Source: Sphingomicrobium sediminis
GTDB lineage: Bacteria; Pseudomonadota; Alphaproteobacteria; Sphingomonadales; Sphingomonadaceae
Direction: 5' to 3'
Assembly (NCBI RefSeq): GCF_023805295.1
Contig: NZ_JAMSHT010000001.1
Span: 1,302,001-1,366,000, forward strand
DNA: 64,000 bases
The position numbers were made by a program, and so were the translations under genes. The notes beneath the pieces were generated by a model that saw nothing but the letters and a program-made list of their open reading frames with translations, searched no databases and had not been told where the DNA came from. Position 1 is the first letter of the stretch. Every line of letters starts with the position of its first letter. This document shows, one piece after another, positions 21,003-29,608 of this stretch.

Positions 21003-21343
21003 ATAGACTTGCACTCCTGATTGGCGATGCGACCCTTCAACAGTGGGACCGTTTCGCCAGCGTTTCAATACCGCGCCTGCCCGAATGCGGGGGATCGGGA
21101 CCATTCGGCGCGGCCTGATTGCATTGGGTTCCCCGCAACCATTCTTGGTGTGGAACAAAGCTGGGCGCGTTTGGTTTCCCCATCCAACACCGCAGCGACG
21201 AATAATTCTCGCAGGTCGGTGGGCAGGAGGGAATCGACGCGCTTGACGACAAGAAGCGCGGATGCTTTCTCGCCATCCGATGTAAACGGTGAACGTTCTC
21301 GCGATCCGTTGGTTAGTAAGTCGATGCGTACAGGAGTTGCACT
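21003..21343. other. 341-base divergent intergenic region between phyR and nepR
   Basis: No credible gene is present in either strand. It holds the phyR Shine-Dalgarno (GGAG), the nepR Shine-Dalgarno (CAGGAG at 21332-21337) and a back-to-back pair of EcfG-like elements at 21152-21179. A GAACGTTC palindrome lies at 21291-21298. The rest shows no further structure that I can name. Confidence 0.6.
21152..21179. promoter_or_regulatory. Candidate overlapping divergent EcfG-like promoters (phyR / nepR)
   Basis: On the plus strand GGAAC-N16-GGTT (21152-21176) points to nepR. On the minus strand GAAAC-N16-TGTT, one base off at -35, uses the same DNA in the other direction towards phyR. Both are imperfect at -10, so this is a candidate only. 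Confidence 0.4.
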
Positions 21344-21556
21344 ATGGCGCGCGACAATCCGCGCGAAGGGGATGTGAGGTTGAGTGGTAAAAAAGACAGC
21401 GGCACTGCGGACGCCAAGTCCGGCGCAGCGCGCCGCACCACGACCGCACGCCCCAAAAGCGAACAGGTCAGCAGGGCATTGAAATCGGTCTATGACGACA
21501 CGCTGCGCGAAGACATTCCTGCCGAATTGCGGGACCTGCTGGGCAAGCTCGACTAA
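21344..21556 (+). CDS. nepR: Anti-sigma factor NepR
   Basis: A 70-residue anti-sigma factor for EcfG. The basic, unstructured N-terminus (about 1-38) precedes the two-helix NepR core: EQVSRALKSVYDDTLREDIP followed by AELRDLLGKLD. Start ATG follows CAGGAG with normal spacing. It is the first gene of a nepR-phyP pair (18 bases apart) that is divergent from phyR, so PhyR and its target are separated by a shared control region. Confidence 0.92.
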   Translation: MARDNPREGDVRLSGKKDSGTADAKSGAARRTTTARPKSEQVSRALKSVYDDTLREDIPAELRDLLGKLD

Positions 21557-21574
21557 GGCCCCGGGGGCCATCGC

Positions 21575-23122
21575 ATGAGCACTGACGACAACAAGATTGC
21601 GGGCCGCATCTCGACGCCGTTCAAGATGCTGGTTGCGATCGCGCTCGCGCTGCTTCCGATCGGCGGGCTGATCATCTGGAACGCGGTCGCCGAATTCAAC
21701 GACAGCCGACAAGCGCTGCGCGGCCAGGCGCAAGCGGAAATGTTTGCCGCGGCGCGTTCGGCCGAGACACTGATCGCCCGCAACACACTCGCACTGCGCG
21801 TCGCAGCTTATGGCGCGGTCGCTGCGGGGGAAGCCAATCCGTGCATGGCAGCACGCGAAGCTCTTTCGGTCGCTCCGGCTGTCGCTCGTGACTTCGTCAT
21901 CTCGGACGCCGATGGCAACGAGATATGCGGGGACTTGCCCACCGTGCCACCGCCCAACGGCGTCGCCGATGCGCGCGATCCGATCGCTTTGTGGGTCGAC
22001 CCTGCAAATGACGGCATCGTCCTCCAGGTCGCGGTGCCCGGCGCAACCGCGACCGGTCGAATCCAACGGCAGGAAATCCTCGAAGCCGTCGCGGCAGACG
22101 GGACATCGATCGATGAATTCAGTATCGGTGATGGCGAACGCCGGCTCGCGGTTGCCTCAGCCGAGCCGACACGCCGCCCCGGTATCGCAACGGAACAGCT
22201 CAATGTCCCCATCGCGGGCCAGCGGCTCGAGATGAATGCGGCGACCAGCTACCAGGATTTCACCAATCGTGACCGTTTGAGCTTCGTCCTGCCGGTCATC
22301 ATGTGGGCCTTTGCCGCCCTCCTTTCCTGGGTTTTGGTCCATTTCCTGCTGATCCGACCGCTGCGCCGTCTCAATCATGCCGTGCGCGAATATGACGTCG
22401 ATACCGACGATTTCGCGCTGCCCGAACGGCTCGGCCCGGCGCGCGAAATCCATGAACTCGGCAACAGCTTCATGGCAGCCGTCGGTCGCATGGAAGAGAG
22501 CGAAGACGAGCTGCGGACCGCGATCGACAATCAGAAGAAACTGGTTCGCGAAGTCCACCACCGCGTGAAGAACAACCTGCAGGTCGTCGCCAGCTTGCTC
22601 AACATCCACTCGCGCGGGGTCGAGGGCGAGGAGGCCAAGGCTGCCTACACCGGCATCGGGCGGCGGGTCGAAGCGCTGGCGGTCGTCCACCGCAACCACT
22701 TTGCCGAGATCGAAGAAAGCCGCGGGATCCAGCTGCGCCCGCTGCTCACCGAACTGGCCGCCGGCCTGCGCGCCTCGGCGAGCAATGCGGGCCATGCCTT
22801 CGACCTCGACCTCGACGCTGCGGCCACGACGCAGGATGCCGCCGTCTCGGCTGCCTTCTTCGTCACCGAGGTGGTCGAGCATGCCTTGCTGTCGGGCGGC
22901 GATGCAGCGATCGAAATCGGGCTTCGCCGCACCAGCGAGCTGACCGCGCGGCTGTCGGTCGCGAGCGCCGACCTCGTCAGCGGAGAGGATGCGCCGCCGC
23001 AACAGGCGCAGTTCGAGCGGATCGTCGAAGGCCTGTCGCGCCAATTGCGCTCACCGCTCGACAAGAAACTCGGCAACTACAGCGTGGAAATCCCCGTTTT
23101 CCCTGAAAAATCAAGCGACTAA
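21575..23122 (+). CDS. phyP: PhyP-type membrane histidine kinase/phosphatase
   Basis: A 515-residue sensor: helix at about 18-36, a periplasmic domain of about 200 residues, a second helix at about 236-260, HAMP (about 261-312), and a HisKA_2 dimerisation helix VREVHHRVKNNLQVVASLLN with H328. The ATP-binding domain is degenerate: the N-box region reads VTEVVEHALLSGG instead of ELxxNAxKH, and no DxGxG or GLGL boxes follow. In Sphingomonas sp. Fr1 the equivalent PhyP is a negative regulator of PhyR, probably a phosphatase; loss of the ATP site fits this. It is cotranscribed with nepR. Confidence 0.85.
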   Translation: MSTDDNKIAGRISTPFKMLVAIALALLPIGGLIIWNAVAEFNDSRQALRGQAQAEMFAAARSAETLIARNTLALRVAAYGAVAAGEANPCMAAREALSVAPAVARDFVISDADGNEICGDLPTVPPPNGVADARDPIALWVDPANDGIVLQVAVPGATATGRIQRQEILEAVAADGTSIDEFSIGDGERRLAVASAEPTRRPGIATEQLNVPIAGQRLEMNAATSYQDFTNRDRLSFVLPVIMWAFAALLSWVLVHFLLIRPLRRLNHAVREYDVDTDDFALPERLGPAREIHELGNSFMAAVGRMEESEDELRTAIDNQKKLVREVHHRVKNNLQVVASLLNIHSRGVEGEEAKAAYTGIGRRVEALAVVHRNHFAEIEESRGIQLRPLLTELAAGLRASASNAGHAFDLDLDAAATTQDAAVSAAFFVTEVVEHALLSGGDAAIEIGLRRTSELTARLSVASADLVSGEDAPPQQAQFERIVEGLSRQLRSPLDKKLGNYSVEIPVFPEKSSD

Positions 23123-23160
23123 CGGTTCGTCGCAAATCGCCCAAATTTTTTGGCTAGGCT

Positions 23161-23185
23161 GGAACCCACTTCCAGAAGGGGCGTT
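23161..23185 (+). promoter_or_regulatory. Orphan EcfG-type promoter downstream of phyP
   Basis: GGAAC (23161-23165), a 16-base spacer and CGTT (23182-23185) match the EcfG consensus exactly. It points away from phyP into the 3' end of tatC on the opposite strand. The -35 also lies in a small hairpin (CTGGAA-CCCAC-TTCCAG, 23159-23175). Only a 38-codon frame (ATG 23193) follows, starting at the predicted transcription start and without a ribosome site, so the product would be an RNA or antisense transcript. Confidence 0.5.
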
Positions 23186-23232
23186 GTATTGCATGGATAG
23201 TGACCTTTTGCCCCCCCGCTCTCGCTATCCAC

Positions 23233-24114
23233 TCAAGTGGGCCCGGAACCGCCAACCCTCCCCCCCCCCGGTGGCGTTTCCGGGCCCAAATTGTCTCCAG
23301 CTTCCGTAGAAACAGTCTGGGCCTCTTCCACCGAGGCTTCGGTTGTCGCGTCCGCATCTTTCGCCCCCTCTTTGGCGCTGCGCCAATGGGTGAAGCGGAT
23401 GGCGAGAATGGCGAATTCGTAGAGCAGCACCAACGGTACCGCGAGGATGATCTGGCTCACCGCATCGGGCGGCGTCAGGACGGCCGCGATCGCGAATGCC
23501 GCCACGATCATGTAGCGTCGGCCCGCAGCCAGTTGTTCACGCGTCACCAGCCCTGCACGCTCCAGGAGCATGACGAGGATGGGTAGCAGGAAGGCCAGCC
23601 CGAAGCCGAACAGGAATTTGGTCGAGAAGGAGAGGTAATTGCCGATGGCCGGCATGGCTTCGGTCTCGACCCCGCCGACCTCACCTTCGAACCCCAGCAG
23701 GAAGTCCAATGCGATCGGCATGGCGACGAAATAGGCAAAGCTGGCACCGCCTGCGAAAAAGAAGGGCGTGAGGATCAGGAAGGGCAGGAAGGCCTTTTTT
23801 TCCTTGGCGTAGAGGCCAGGTGCGACGAAGCGCCATAACTGCGTCGCCAGCACCGGGAAGGTGATCATCAACGCCGCGAACAAGGCCACCTTCACCTCGA
23901 CGAAAAAGGCTTCGAAGACGTCGGTGAAGATGAGACGGCCCTCGCCTGCCTCGAGCAGGGGCTGGACCAAGACCGAGAAGATCGGCTTGGCGAGGTAGAA
24001 GCAGGCGAAAAAGGCAACGGCCAGCACCGCCACCACCAACACCAGCCGCTTTCTCAGTTCGATCAGATGATCGAGCAGCGGCATCTTGGTGTCATCGATA
24101 TCGGAGAGCGGCAT
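23233..24114 (-). CDS. tatC: Sec-independent translocase subunit TatC
   Basis: The polytopic TatC subunit recognises twin-arginine signal peptides. It has 293 residues from ATG 24114, which overlaps the tatB stop as TGATG. Features are the N-terminal LLDHLIELRKRLV, the periplasmic FVAPGLYAKEKKAFLPF signature, and six hydrophobic helices spread to about residue 250. The C-terminal tail (about 255-293) is acidic then rich in Gly and Pro, not part of the core, and its DNA contains a run of ten G residues on the coding strand (23269-23260) inside a strong hairpin. Confidence 0.95.
   Translation of the reverse strand: MPLSDIDDTKMPLLDHLIELRKRLVLVVAVLAVAFFACFYLAKPIFSVLVQPLLEAGEGRLIFTDVFEAFFVEVKVALFAALMITFPVLATQLWRFVAPGLYAKEKKAFLPFLILTPFFFAGGASFAYFVAMPIALDFLLGFEGEVGGVETEAMPAIGNYLSFSTKFLFGFGLAFLLPILVMLLERAGLVTREQLAAGRRYMIVAAFAIAAVLTPPDAVSQIILAVPLVLLYEFAILAIRFTHWRSAKEGAKDADATTEASVEEAQTVSTEAGDNLGPETPPGGGRVGGSGPT
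23238..23288. other. Strong inverted repeat at the 3' end of tatC
   Basis: TGGGCCCGGAAC-CGCCA pairs with TGGCG-TTTCCGGGCCCA (one extra T), enclosing a loop with ten C residues. It lies in the last codons of tatC. There is no T run on either side, so it is a weak terminator at best. It may stabilise or insulate the ends of the converging tatC and EcfG-driven transcripts. Confidence 0.55.
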
Positions 24115-24449
24115 CAATCGCCCTCCTTTTTCGCGGCATCGGGCGCATCGCTTTCCGCATCATCGGCGGGCTTGCGCGCCTCTTTCGGCAGCATCTCGTC
24201 GGCATATTGGTCGGCGGGGAACTGGGCCATGATGGCCTCGTTCTGCGCCTTCCACTGCTTTTCCATTTCCTCCAGCTCGGCCTCGCGCACGATATTGTCG
24301 ATGCCCGCGTTGAAGTGGCGGACATAGGCGCGCATCTTGCCGACCCAGCGGCCGACCGTGCGCATCACGACAGGGAGCTGTTTGGGGCCGACGAAGAGCA
24401 GGGTCGCGATGGCGACCACCAGCAATTCGATCGTGCCGATGCCGAACAT
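24114..24449 (-). CDS. tatB: Twin-arginine translocase subunit TatB
   Basis: A 111-residue single-helix protein. The start MFGIGTIELLVVAIATLLFV with the following GPKQLP hinge is the TatB hallmark (Glu and Pro positions of the TatA/B family). An amphipathic helix with MRTVGRWVGKMRAYVRHFN and an acidic C-terminal tail follow. It partners TatC in signal-peptide binding. It lies 12 bases after tatA. Confidence 0.93.
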   Translation of the reverse strand: MFGIGTIELLVVAIATLLFVGPKQLPVVMRTVGRWVGKMRAYVRHFNAGIDNIVREAELEEMEKQWKAQNEAIMAQFPADQYADEMLPKEARKPADDAESDAPDAAKKEGD

Positions 24450-24461
24450 TGCTGGCGCGGC

Positions 24462-24695
24462 TTAGTTCGACGCCTGGTCGCGGTCGCGCGTCACCTCGGC
24501 ATCGATGGTCTGATTGTCGCCCGGAATCTGCTTGGGCGGCTGCGGCTTGCTGTCATCCTCGTCAGCCATGCCTTTCTTGAAGCTTTTCAAGCCCTTGGCG
24601 ACATCGCCCATCATGTTGGAGAAGCGATTGCGGCCGAATAGCAGCAACACGAGAATGGCGAGAATGAGGATACCGGGAAGGCCGATATTGCCCAT
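24462..24695 (-). CDS. tatA: Twin-arginine translocase subunit TatA
   Basis: A 77-residue pore-forming Tat component. It has an N-terminal helix (MGNIGLPGILILAILVLLLF), the FGRNRF hinge and an amphipathic helix DVAKGLKSFKKGM, then an acidic tail. First of tatABC. The pathway would export the DUF1501 protein encoded at 29.6-30.7 kb, which has an RR signal. Confidence 0.93.
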   Translation of the reverse strand: MGNIGLPGILILAILVLLLFGRNRFSNMMGDVAKGLKSFKKGMADEDDSKPQPPKQIPGDNQTIDAEVTRDRDQASN

Positions 24696-24728
24696 GGAAT
24701 ATGCTCCTAAGCTTGAGTTGGACCCAAC

Positions 24729-25343
24729 CTAGTCCTCTTCGCGCTCACTTTCCAGTTCATCCATGTCATCATCTGTATCCGCGCCCGCTTCCTCGAGCGC
24801 CAGCTGCATCGCCTCCTCGTCCAGCGGATCGAGCAGGCCGGCGGCCTTGAGGTCGTCGATCCCAGGCAAATCGCGGCGCGAACCGAGCCCGAAATGGGTG
24901 AGGAAGTCCTTGGTTGTGGCATATTGCAGCGGACGGCCAGGCGTCTCGCGGCGGCCCGCCGTGCGGATCCATTCAGCGGCCATCAGCACATCGAGCGTGC
25001 CTTTTGAAATCTGCACGCCACGAATGGCCTCGATCTCGGCGCGGGTCACCGGCTCGTGATAAGCGATGATGGCGAGCGTCTCGGTCGCCGCACGCGACAG
25101 GCGGCGCTGCTCCTCGCGCGTCCGGCGCAGCAAATGCGCAAGGTCGGCCGCGGTCTCGAAATGCCAGCGCTTGCCATGCTGGACGAGCCGCACGCCGCGA
25201 TTCTCGTAATGCGCGGCAAGCGCGTCCAGCGCGGCTTTCACATCGCCCTCGCCGACATGCGCCTCGATATCCTCGCGGGTCAGCGGCTCATCGGCGGCGA
25301 ACAAGACCGCTTCCACGCTGCGCTCGAAATCATCCATGCTCAT
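24729..25343 (-). CDS. scpB: Segregation and condensation protein ScpB
   Basis: A 204-residue kleisin-interacting winged-helix protein of the SMC-ScpAB condensin. It shows ERSVEAVLFAADEPLTREDI at the start, ATETLAIIAYHEPVTRAEIE and RGVQISKGTLDVLM (core), and GRPLQYATTKDFLTHFGL. The tail is acidic. It overlaps scpA as ATGA and lies 33 bases before tatA. Confidence 0.94.
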   Translation of the reverse strand: MSMDDFERSVEAVLFAADEPLTREDIEAHVGEGDVKAALDALAAHYENRGVRLVQHGKRWHFETAADLAHLLRRTREEQRRLSRAATETLAIIAYHEPVTRAEIEAIRGVQISKGTLDVLMAAEWIRTAGRRETPGRPLQYATTKDFLTHFGLGSRRDLPGIDDLKAAGLLDPLDEEAMQLALEEAGADTDDDMDELESEREED

Positions 25344-26095
25344 ACGACCCTCTTCACGCGGATCGGCTCGAACTCGCCTTCCTGCTCGAGGCTGAGGCGA
25401 CCGGTCCGCGCCAGTTCAAGGCTGGCAAGGAAACTGGAAGCGAGACAGCTTTTCAGGAACGCACCGTCGGTCGACTTGGGCAGGAAGCTGGTGAGATCGG
25501 TCCATTCGACCGCAAAGCCCAGCATCGAGGACAGGCGCTCCATCGCATGCTCGAGCGTCATCACCTTGCGGTCATGGACGACATGCATAGCCGGCTGCGT
25601 GCGCGCCCGGACCTGCCCGTAGGCGGCATAGAGATCGTAGGCCGAGACCTGCCAATTCGACTTGCGCAGCGTCTTGAGGCCTTCCGGAGCACCGCGCCAG
25701 AAGCGTTCGCGCCCCAGCCGATCGCGTCCCAGCAGCCGCGCCCCGGCATCGCGCATCGCATCGAGCCGCATCAGGCGCTGCTGGAGCCGCAGCGCCAGTT
25801 CCTCGGGACTGGGATCGGCCTCCGGGTCTTTGGGCAGCAACAAGCAGCTTTTGAGGTAGGCGAGCCAGGCCGCCATGACGAGATAGTCCGCAGCCAGCTC
25901 CAGCTGCAGCGTGTGCGCTTCCTCGATATAGCCGAGATATTGCTCGGTCAGCTGGAGGATCGAGATTTCATGGAGGTCGACCTTCTGCGCCCGCGCCAGG
26001 TTCAGGAGCAGGTCGAGCGGCCCCTCCCAATTGTCGAGGTCGAGATGCAGGCTCTCGGGCGGTGCCACAGGCGATCGGAATTCAAGCTCCCCCAT
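25340..26095 (-). CDS. scpA: Segregation and condensation protein ScpA (kleisin)
   Basis: A 251-residue kleisin bridging SMC heads. The N-terminal NWEGPLDLLLNLARAQKVDL and ISILQLTEQYLGYI are family signatures; LELAADYLVMAAWLAYLKSC is the third conserved helix region, and the C-terminal winged helix ends near ARTGRLSLEQEGEFEPIRV. It is downstream of nagZ, 26 bases away, in the same run. Confidence 0.94.
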   Translation of the reverse strand: MGELEFRSPVAPPESLHLDLDNWEGPLDLLLNLARAQKVDLHEISILQLTEQYLGYIEEAHTLQLELAADYLVMAAWLAYLKSCLLLPKDPEADPSPEELALRLQQRLMRLDAMRDAGARLLGRDRLGRERFWRGAPEGLKTLRKSNWQVSAYDLYAAYGQVRARTQPAMHVVHDRKVMTLEHAMERLSSMLGFAVEWTDLTSFLPKSTDGAFLKSCLASSFLASLELARTGRLSLEQEGEFEPIRVKRVV

Positions 26096-26121
26096 GGACG
26101 AACCCTAGCGCGAATGGGGCT

Positions 26122-27129
26122 TTAGGCAAGCGCGAGCAGCTGGTCGCGTTTCTCGAGCGCGGCGGCGAGGTCCAAGGGATCGCCGGCATCGGCACGGATC
26201 GCCATGGCCCGGTCCATGCGTTCGCAGCTGAGGCGATGCATGTCGGGCACGACCTTCGCGACGTCGACCATCTCGTCCATCTTGCCCGAACAATGGAGCG
26301 CGACATCGCAGCCTGCCTCGATAACGCCCTGCGCACGCTCGGCCATCGAGCCTTCCATCGCCGCCATGTTGAGGTCATCGCTCATCAGCCAGCCGTCGAA
26401 GCCGATACGGCCGCGAATGATATCGCCGATGACGGTCGGGGACTGGGTGGCGATATGGTCGGGGTCCCAGGCGGTGTAGACGATGTGCGCGACCATCGCC
26501 ATCGGCGCCCAGGAGAGGCTCTCGAACGGAGCAAGGTCGAGGTCGAGATCGGGCCCGATCGCCTGCACGACAGGACGGTCCTTGTGGCTGTCGACCATGG
26601 CACGGCCATGGCCCGGAATATGCTTGATGATGCTGACAACGCCGGCCGAATGGAGACCCTCGATCACCGCGCGGCCCAGCGCCGCCACTTGCATCGGTTC
26701 GGCGCCCAGCGAGCGATCGCCGACAATCTCGTCCGCGCCCTGCTGGAGCACGTCGAGCACGGGTAGCGCATCGACGGTGATCCCGGCCTCGGCGAGCATC
26801 AGGCCGATGGCGCGGGCATTGGCGCGCGCCGCCTCGATCGCCGAGGACGGGGCGATGTCATACAGCTTGGCGAACTTGCCCATCGCCGGAAATTCGGGAA
26901 ATTCGGGCGGGCGCATCCGTGCGACGCGGCCGCCTTCTTGGTCGATCAGGATGGGCAGGTCGTCACGGCCATGCAGGCTCTTCAGGCTATCGGTCAGCCC
27001 GCGCAGCTGCTCCATATCCTCGACGTTGCGGCCGAACAGGATGTAGCCCGCCGGATTGGCGTCTTTGAAAAAACGCGTTTCCTCGTCGGTGAGCGTAAGC
27101 CCCGACATGCCATAGATGACCGCCTGCAT
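26122..27129 (-). CDS. nagZ: Beta-N-acetylhexosaminidase NagZ
   Basis: A cytoplasmic family GH3 enzyme that releases GlcNAc from muropeptides in peptidoglycan recycling. It has 335 residues. The catalytic signature KHIPGHGRAMVDSHKD carries the mobile-loop histidine, and the nucleophile aspartate is in GWLMSDDLNM. ILIDQEGGRVARMRPP is also typical. Its ATG overlaps the stop of the SPOR gene as TGATG. Confidence 0.94.
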   Translation of the reverse strand: MQAVIYGMSGLTLTDEETRFFKDANPAGYILFGRNVEDMEQLRGLTDSLKSLHGRDDLPILIDQEGGRVARMRPPEFPEFPAMGKFAKLYDIAPSSAIEAARANARAIGLMLAEAGITVDALPVLDVLQQGADEIVGDRSLGAEPMQVAALGRAVIEGLHSAGVVSIIKHIPGHGRAMVDSHKDRPVVQAIGPDLDLDLAPFESLSWAPMAMVAHIVYTAWDPDHIATQSPTVIGDIIRGRIGFDGWLMSDDLNMAAMEGSMAERAQGVIEAGCDVALHCSGKMDEMVDVAKVVPDMHRLSCERMDRAMAIRADAGDPLDLAAALEKRDQLLALA

Positions 27130-27818
27130 CAGTTGACGATCACGCAGCTTTCGCCCGCGGCACGCAACGCGTTGCAGGCGCTGCGCGCGGCATCGGCATC
27201 GGCAGCGCGGGCGCGCAGGCGGAAGAGGTTCTGGCCGTTTACATTGGCCTCCTGGATGACCTTATCCATCGCCGCGACTTCGTCGAATTGCGAGGACAGC
27301 AGCGCCCAGCCGGTCTCGGCCGTGGCACGGCTCGAATAGGCGCCCAGCTGAATGAGCGGACCGCCGGCACTGCCGCGCGCGACGGGCGGCGGGCCTTCCG
27401 CGGGCACCGGACGGCGCGTCTCATTATCCGGCAAGGTCGCGGCGGGACGCTGCGGCTCATCGACGGCGATACGCGGCGTATTGTCTTCCAGCTTGTCGGT
27501 ATCGAGCTGCGCGTCGGGATCCTCGCCCTCGCTGGTGGCAAAGGCGGTCCCGCTATCGTCGGACAGATCGAGGCCACCCGGATCTTCGGGTTCCACCTTG
27601 TAGGGGGTCGACGGCGCGGCGATTAGCTCGGGCTCCCCACCGACACCGGAATCGCGGCCCAAAAGGAAGGTCGTAACGGCGAGTGCGCCCAAGGCGAGCA
27701 GGACGACGACGGCACCCACCGCCATCTTGGTCCCGCTGATCGTCTGCGGTGCCGACTCGTCCTCTACCGGCTCGAGCCAGGGCAACCGTTCTGCATCTTC
27801 CTGGGCGGCTTCGTTCAC
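27129..27818 (-). CDS. SPOR-domain membrane protein
   Basis: A 229-residue protein with a cytoplasmic N-terminus, one helix (about 31-52, GAVVVLLALGALAVTTFLLG), a periplasmic Pro/Glu-rich linker and a C-terminal SPOR domain (about 149-229) with PLIQLGAYSSRATAETGWAL and a final ESCVIVN. SPOR domains bind denuded peptidoglycan at division sites. It starts with GTG overlapping the argS TAG (TAGTG). This argS-SPOR-nagZ-scpAB order is conserved in alphaproteobacteria. Confidence 0.88.
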   Translation of the reverse strand: MNEAAQEDAERLPWLEPVEDESAPQTISGTKMAVGAVVVLLALGALAVTTFLLGRDSGVGGEPELIAAPSTPYKVEPEDPGGLDLSDDSGTAFATSEGEDPDAQLDTDKLEDNTPRIAVDEPQRPAATLPDNETRRPVPAEGPPPVARGSAGGPLIQLGAYSSRATAETGWALLSSQFDEVAAMDKVIQEANVNGQNLFRLRARAADADAARSACNALRAAGESCVIVN

Positions 27819-29548
27819 TAACGCATCTCCTCGGCCGCTTCGACGCCCATGATGGCGAGGCCGTTCCGTAGAACCTGCCCGATCGCACGGGCCAATTCCA
27901 GCCTCGCGCGCGACAATTCGGGCTGGTCCTCGAGCAGGAAGCGCTTGGAGGGATCGTCATTGCCGCGATTCCACGCCGCGTGGAAGGCAGCGGCAAGGTC
28001 GTAGAGATAGAAAGCGATGCGATGCGGCTCGTAGGCATCGGCGGCGAGCCGCACCTGGCGCGGGAACTGCGCGGCCAGCTTCACCACGCCGCGCTCCTCG
28101 TCGTCGAGCAAGGTGAGGTCGGCCTCGCCTGCATCGAGGCCAGCCTCAGCCGCCTTGCGGCCAAGCGAGGAAATCCGCGCATGCGCATATTGGACATAGA
28201 AGACAGGGTTTTCCTTGGTCGCTTCGGTCACCTTGGCAAAGTCGAAGTCCAGCGGCGCATCGGCCTTGCGGGTGAGCATCATGAAGCGCACCACGTCCTT
28301 GCCGACTTCGCGGACCATGTCGGCGAGCGTGACGAAATTGCCCGAGCGCTTGGACATCTTCACCGGCTCGCCATCGCGGAACAGGCGGACCATCTGGACC
28401 AACTTCACATCGAGGCTCTTCTCGCCATCGGTCAGCGCGTTGACCGCCGACTGGACGCGCTTCACCGTCCCGGCATGGTCGGCGCCCCAGATGTTGACGA
28501 GATGGTCAGCCTTTTCGGCCTTCTGGTAGTGATAGGCGGCATCGGCGCCGAAATAGGTCCAGCTGCCGTCCGACTTCTTCATCGGGCGATCCTGGTCGTC
28601 GCCGAACTGGGTCGAGCGGAACAAGGTCAGTTCGACCGGCTCCCAATCCTCGGGCGTTTCGCCCTTGGGCGCTTCCAGCATGCCGTCATAGACGAGGTCC
28701 TTGGCCTTCAATTCCTCCATCGCCGCCTCGACCTTGCCCGAGGCTTGCAATTCGGCTTCCGAGGCAAACAGGTCATGATGGATGCCGAGCAGCGCCAGGT
28801 CGGCGCGGATCATGTCCATCATGCGCTCGACCACGAAGGGCTTGAAGACGGGCAGCCATTCGGCCTCGTCCTTGCCGACATAGGTGTCGCCAAATTCGTC
28901 GGCGAGCGCCTGGCCCACCGGCTTCAGATAGTCGCCCGGATAGAGACCTTCGGGGATCTCGCCGATATCCTCGCCCAGCGCTTCGCGGTAGCGCAGGTGC
29001 GCCGAGCGCGAGAGCGTGTCGATCTGGCTGCCGGCATCGTTGACATAATATTCGCGGGTGACGTCGCGCCCTGCCCATTCGAGCAAGTTGGCGAGCGCAT
29101 CGCCGACCACCGCGCCGCGGCAATGGCCCATATGCATCGGGCCGGTCGGGTTGGCGCTGACATATTCGACATTGACGGTCTCGGTGTCGCCCGAGGTGGC
29201 GACGCGGCCATAGGCATCACCCTCGGCGATCATGGCATGGAGTTCGTCATTCCAGACCGCCGGATCGAGCCGCATGTTGATGAAGCCGGGGCCGGCAATC
29301 TCGACGCTGGTCACGCCATCCAGCGCTTCGAGCTTGGGCGCGATTTCGCCTGCAAGCGCACGCGGATTGGTCTTGGCCTGCCCGGCCAGAACCATCGCCG
29401 CATTTGTCGCCAGGTCGCCATGCGAGGGATCGCGCGGCGGTTCGACCGCGACGGGCTTGGTATTCACCGTCTCGGGCAAGGTGCCGGCGGCAATCAGCTC
29501 GGCAAGGATGGCGTCGAGTTTCGACTGGAAACGGGCGTAGAGCGACAT
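27818..29548 (-). CDS. argS: Arginyl-tRNA synthetase
   Basis: A class I synthetase charging tRNA-Arg. It has 576 residues. The N-terminal additional domain is present. HMGH (in [18 protein letters not shown]) is the HIGH motif, [13 protein letters not shown] the KMSKS motif, and the DALR anticodon-binding domain lies at the C-terminus ([20 protein letters not shown]). GGAAA precedes the ATG. It is the first gene of the minus-strand run to tatC, with 60 bases separating it from the gene upstream. Confidence 0.96.
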   Translation of the reverse strand: MSLYARFQSKLDAILAELIAAGTLPETVNTKPVAVEPPRDPSHGDLATNAAMVLAGQAKTNPRALAGEIAPKLEALDGVTSVEIAGPGFINMRLDPAVWNDELHAMIAEGDAYGRVATSGDTETVNVEYVSANPTGPMHMGHCRGAVVGDALANLLEWAGRDVTREYYVNDAGSQIDTLSRSAHLRYREALGEDIGEIPEGLYPGDYLKPVGQALADEFGDTYVGKDEAEWLPVFKPFVVERMMDMIRADLALLGIHHDLFASEAELQASGKVEAAMEELKAKDLVYDGMLEAPKGETPEDWEPVELTLFRSTQFGDDQDRPMKKSDGSWTYFGADAAYHYQKAEKADHLVNIWGADHAGTVKRVQSAVNALTDGEKSLDVKLVQMVRLFRDGEPVKMSKRSGNFVTLADMVREVGKDVVRFMMLTRKADAPLDFDFAKVTEATKENPVFYVQYAHARISSLGRKAAEAGLDAGEADLTLLDDEERGVVKLAAQFPRQVRLAADAYEPHRIAFYLYDLAAAFHAAWNRGNDDPSKRFLLEDQPELSRARLELARAIGQVLRNGLAIMGVEAAEEMR

Positions 29549-29608
29549 GGTGGATTTTCCGGAAATCTAAAAGCGTTTCCGGGCATCTAGCCGCCTTGGT
29601 CGGCCGCT

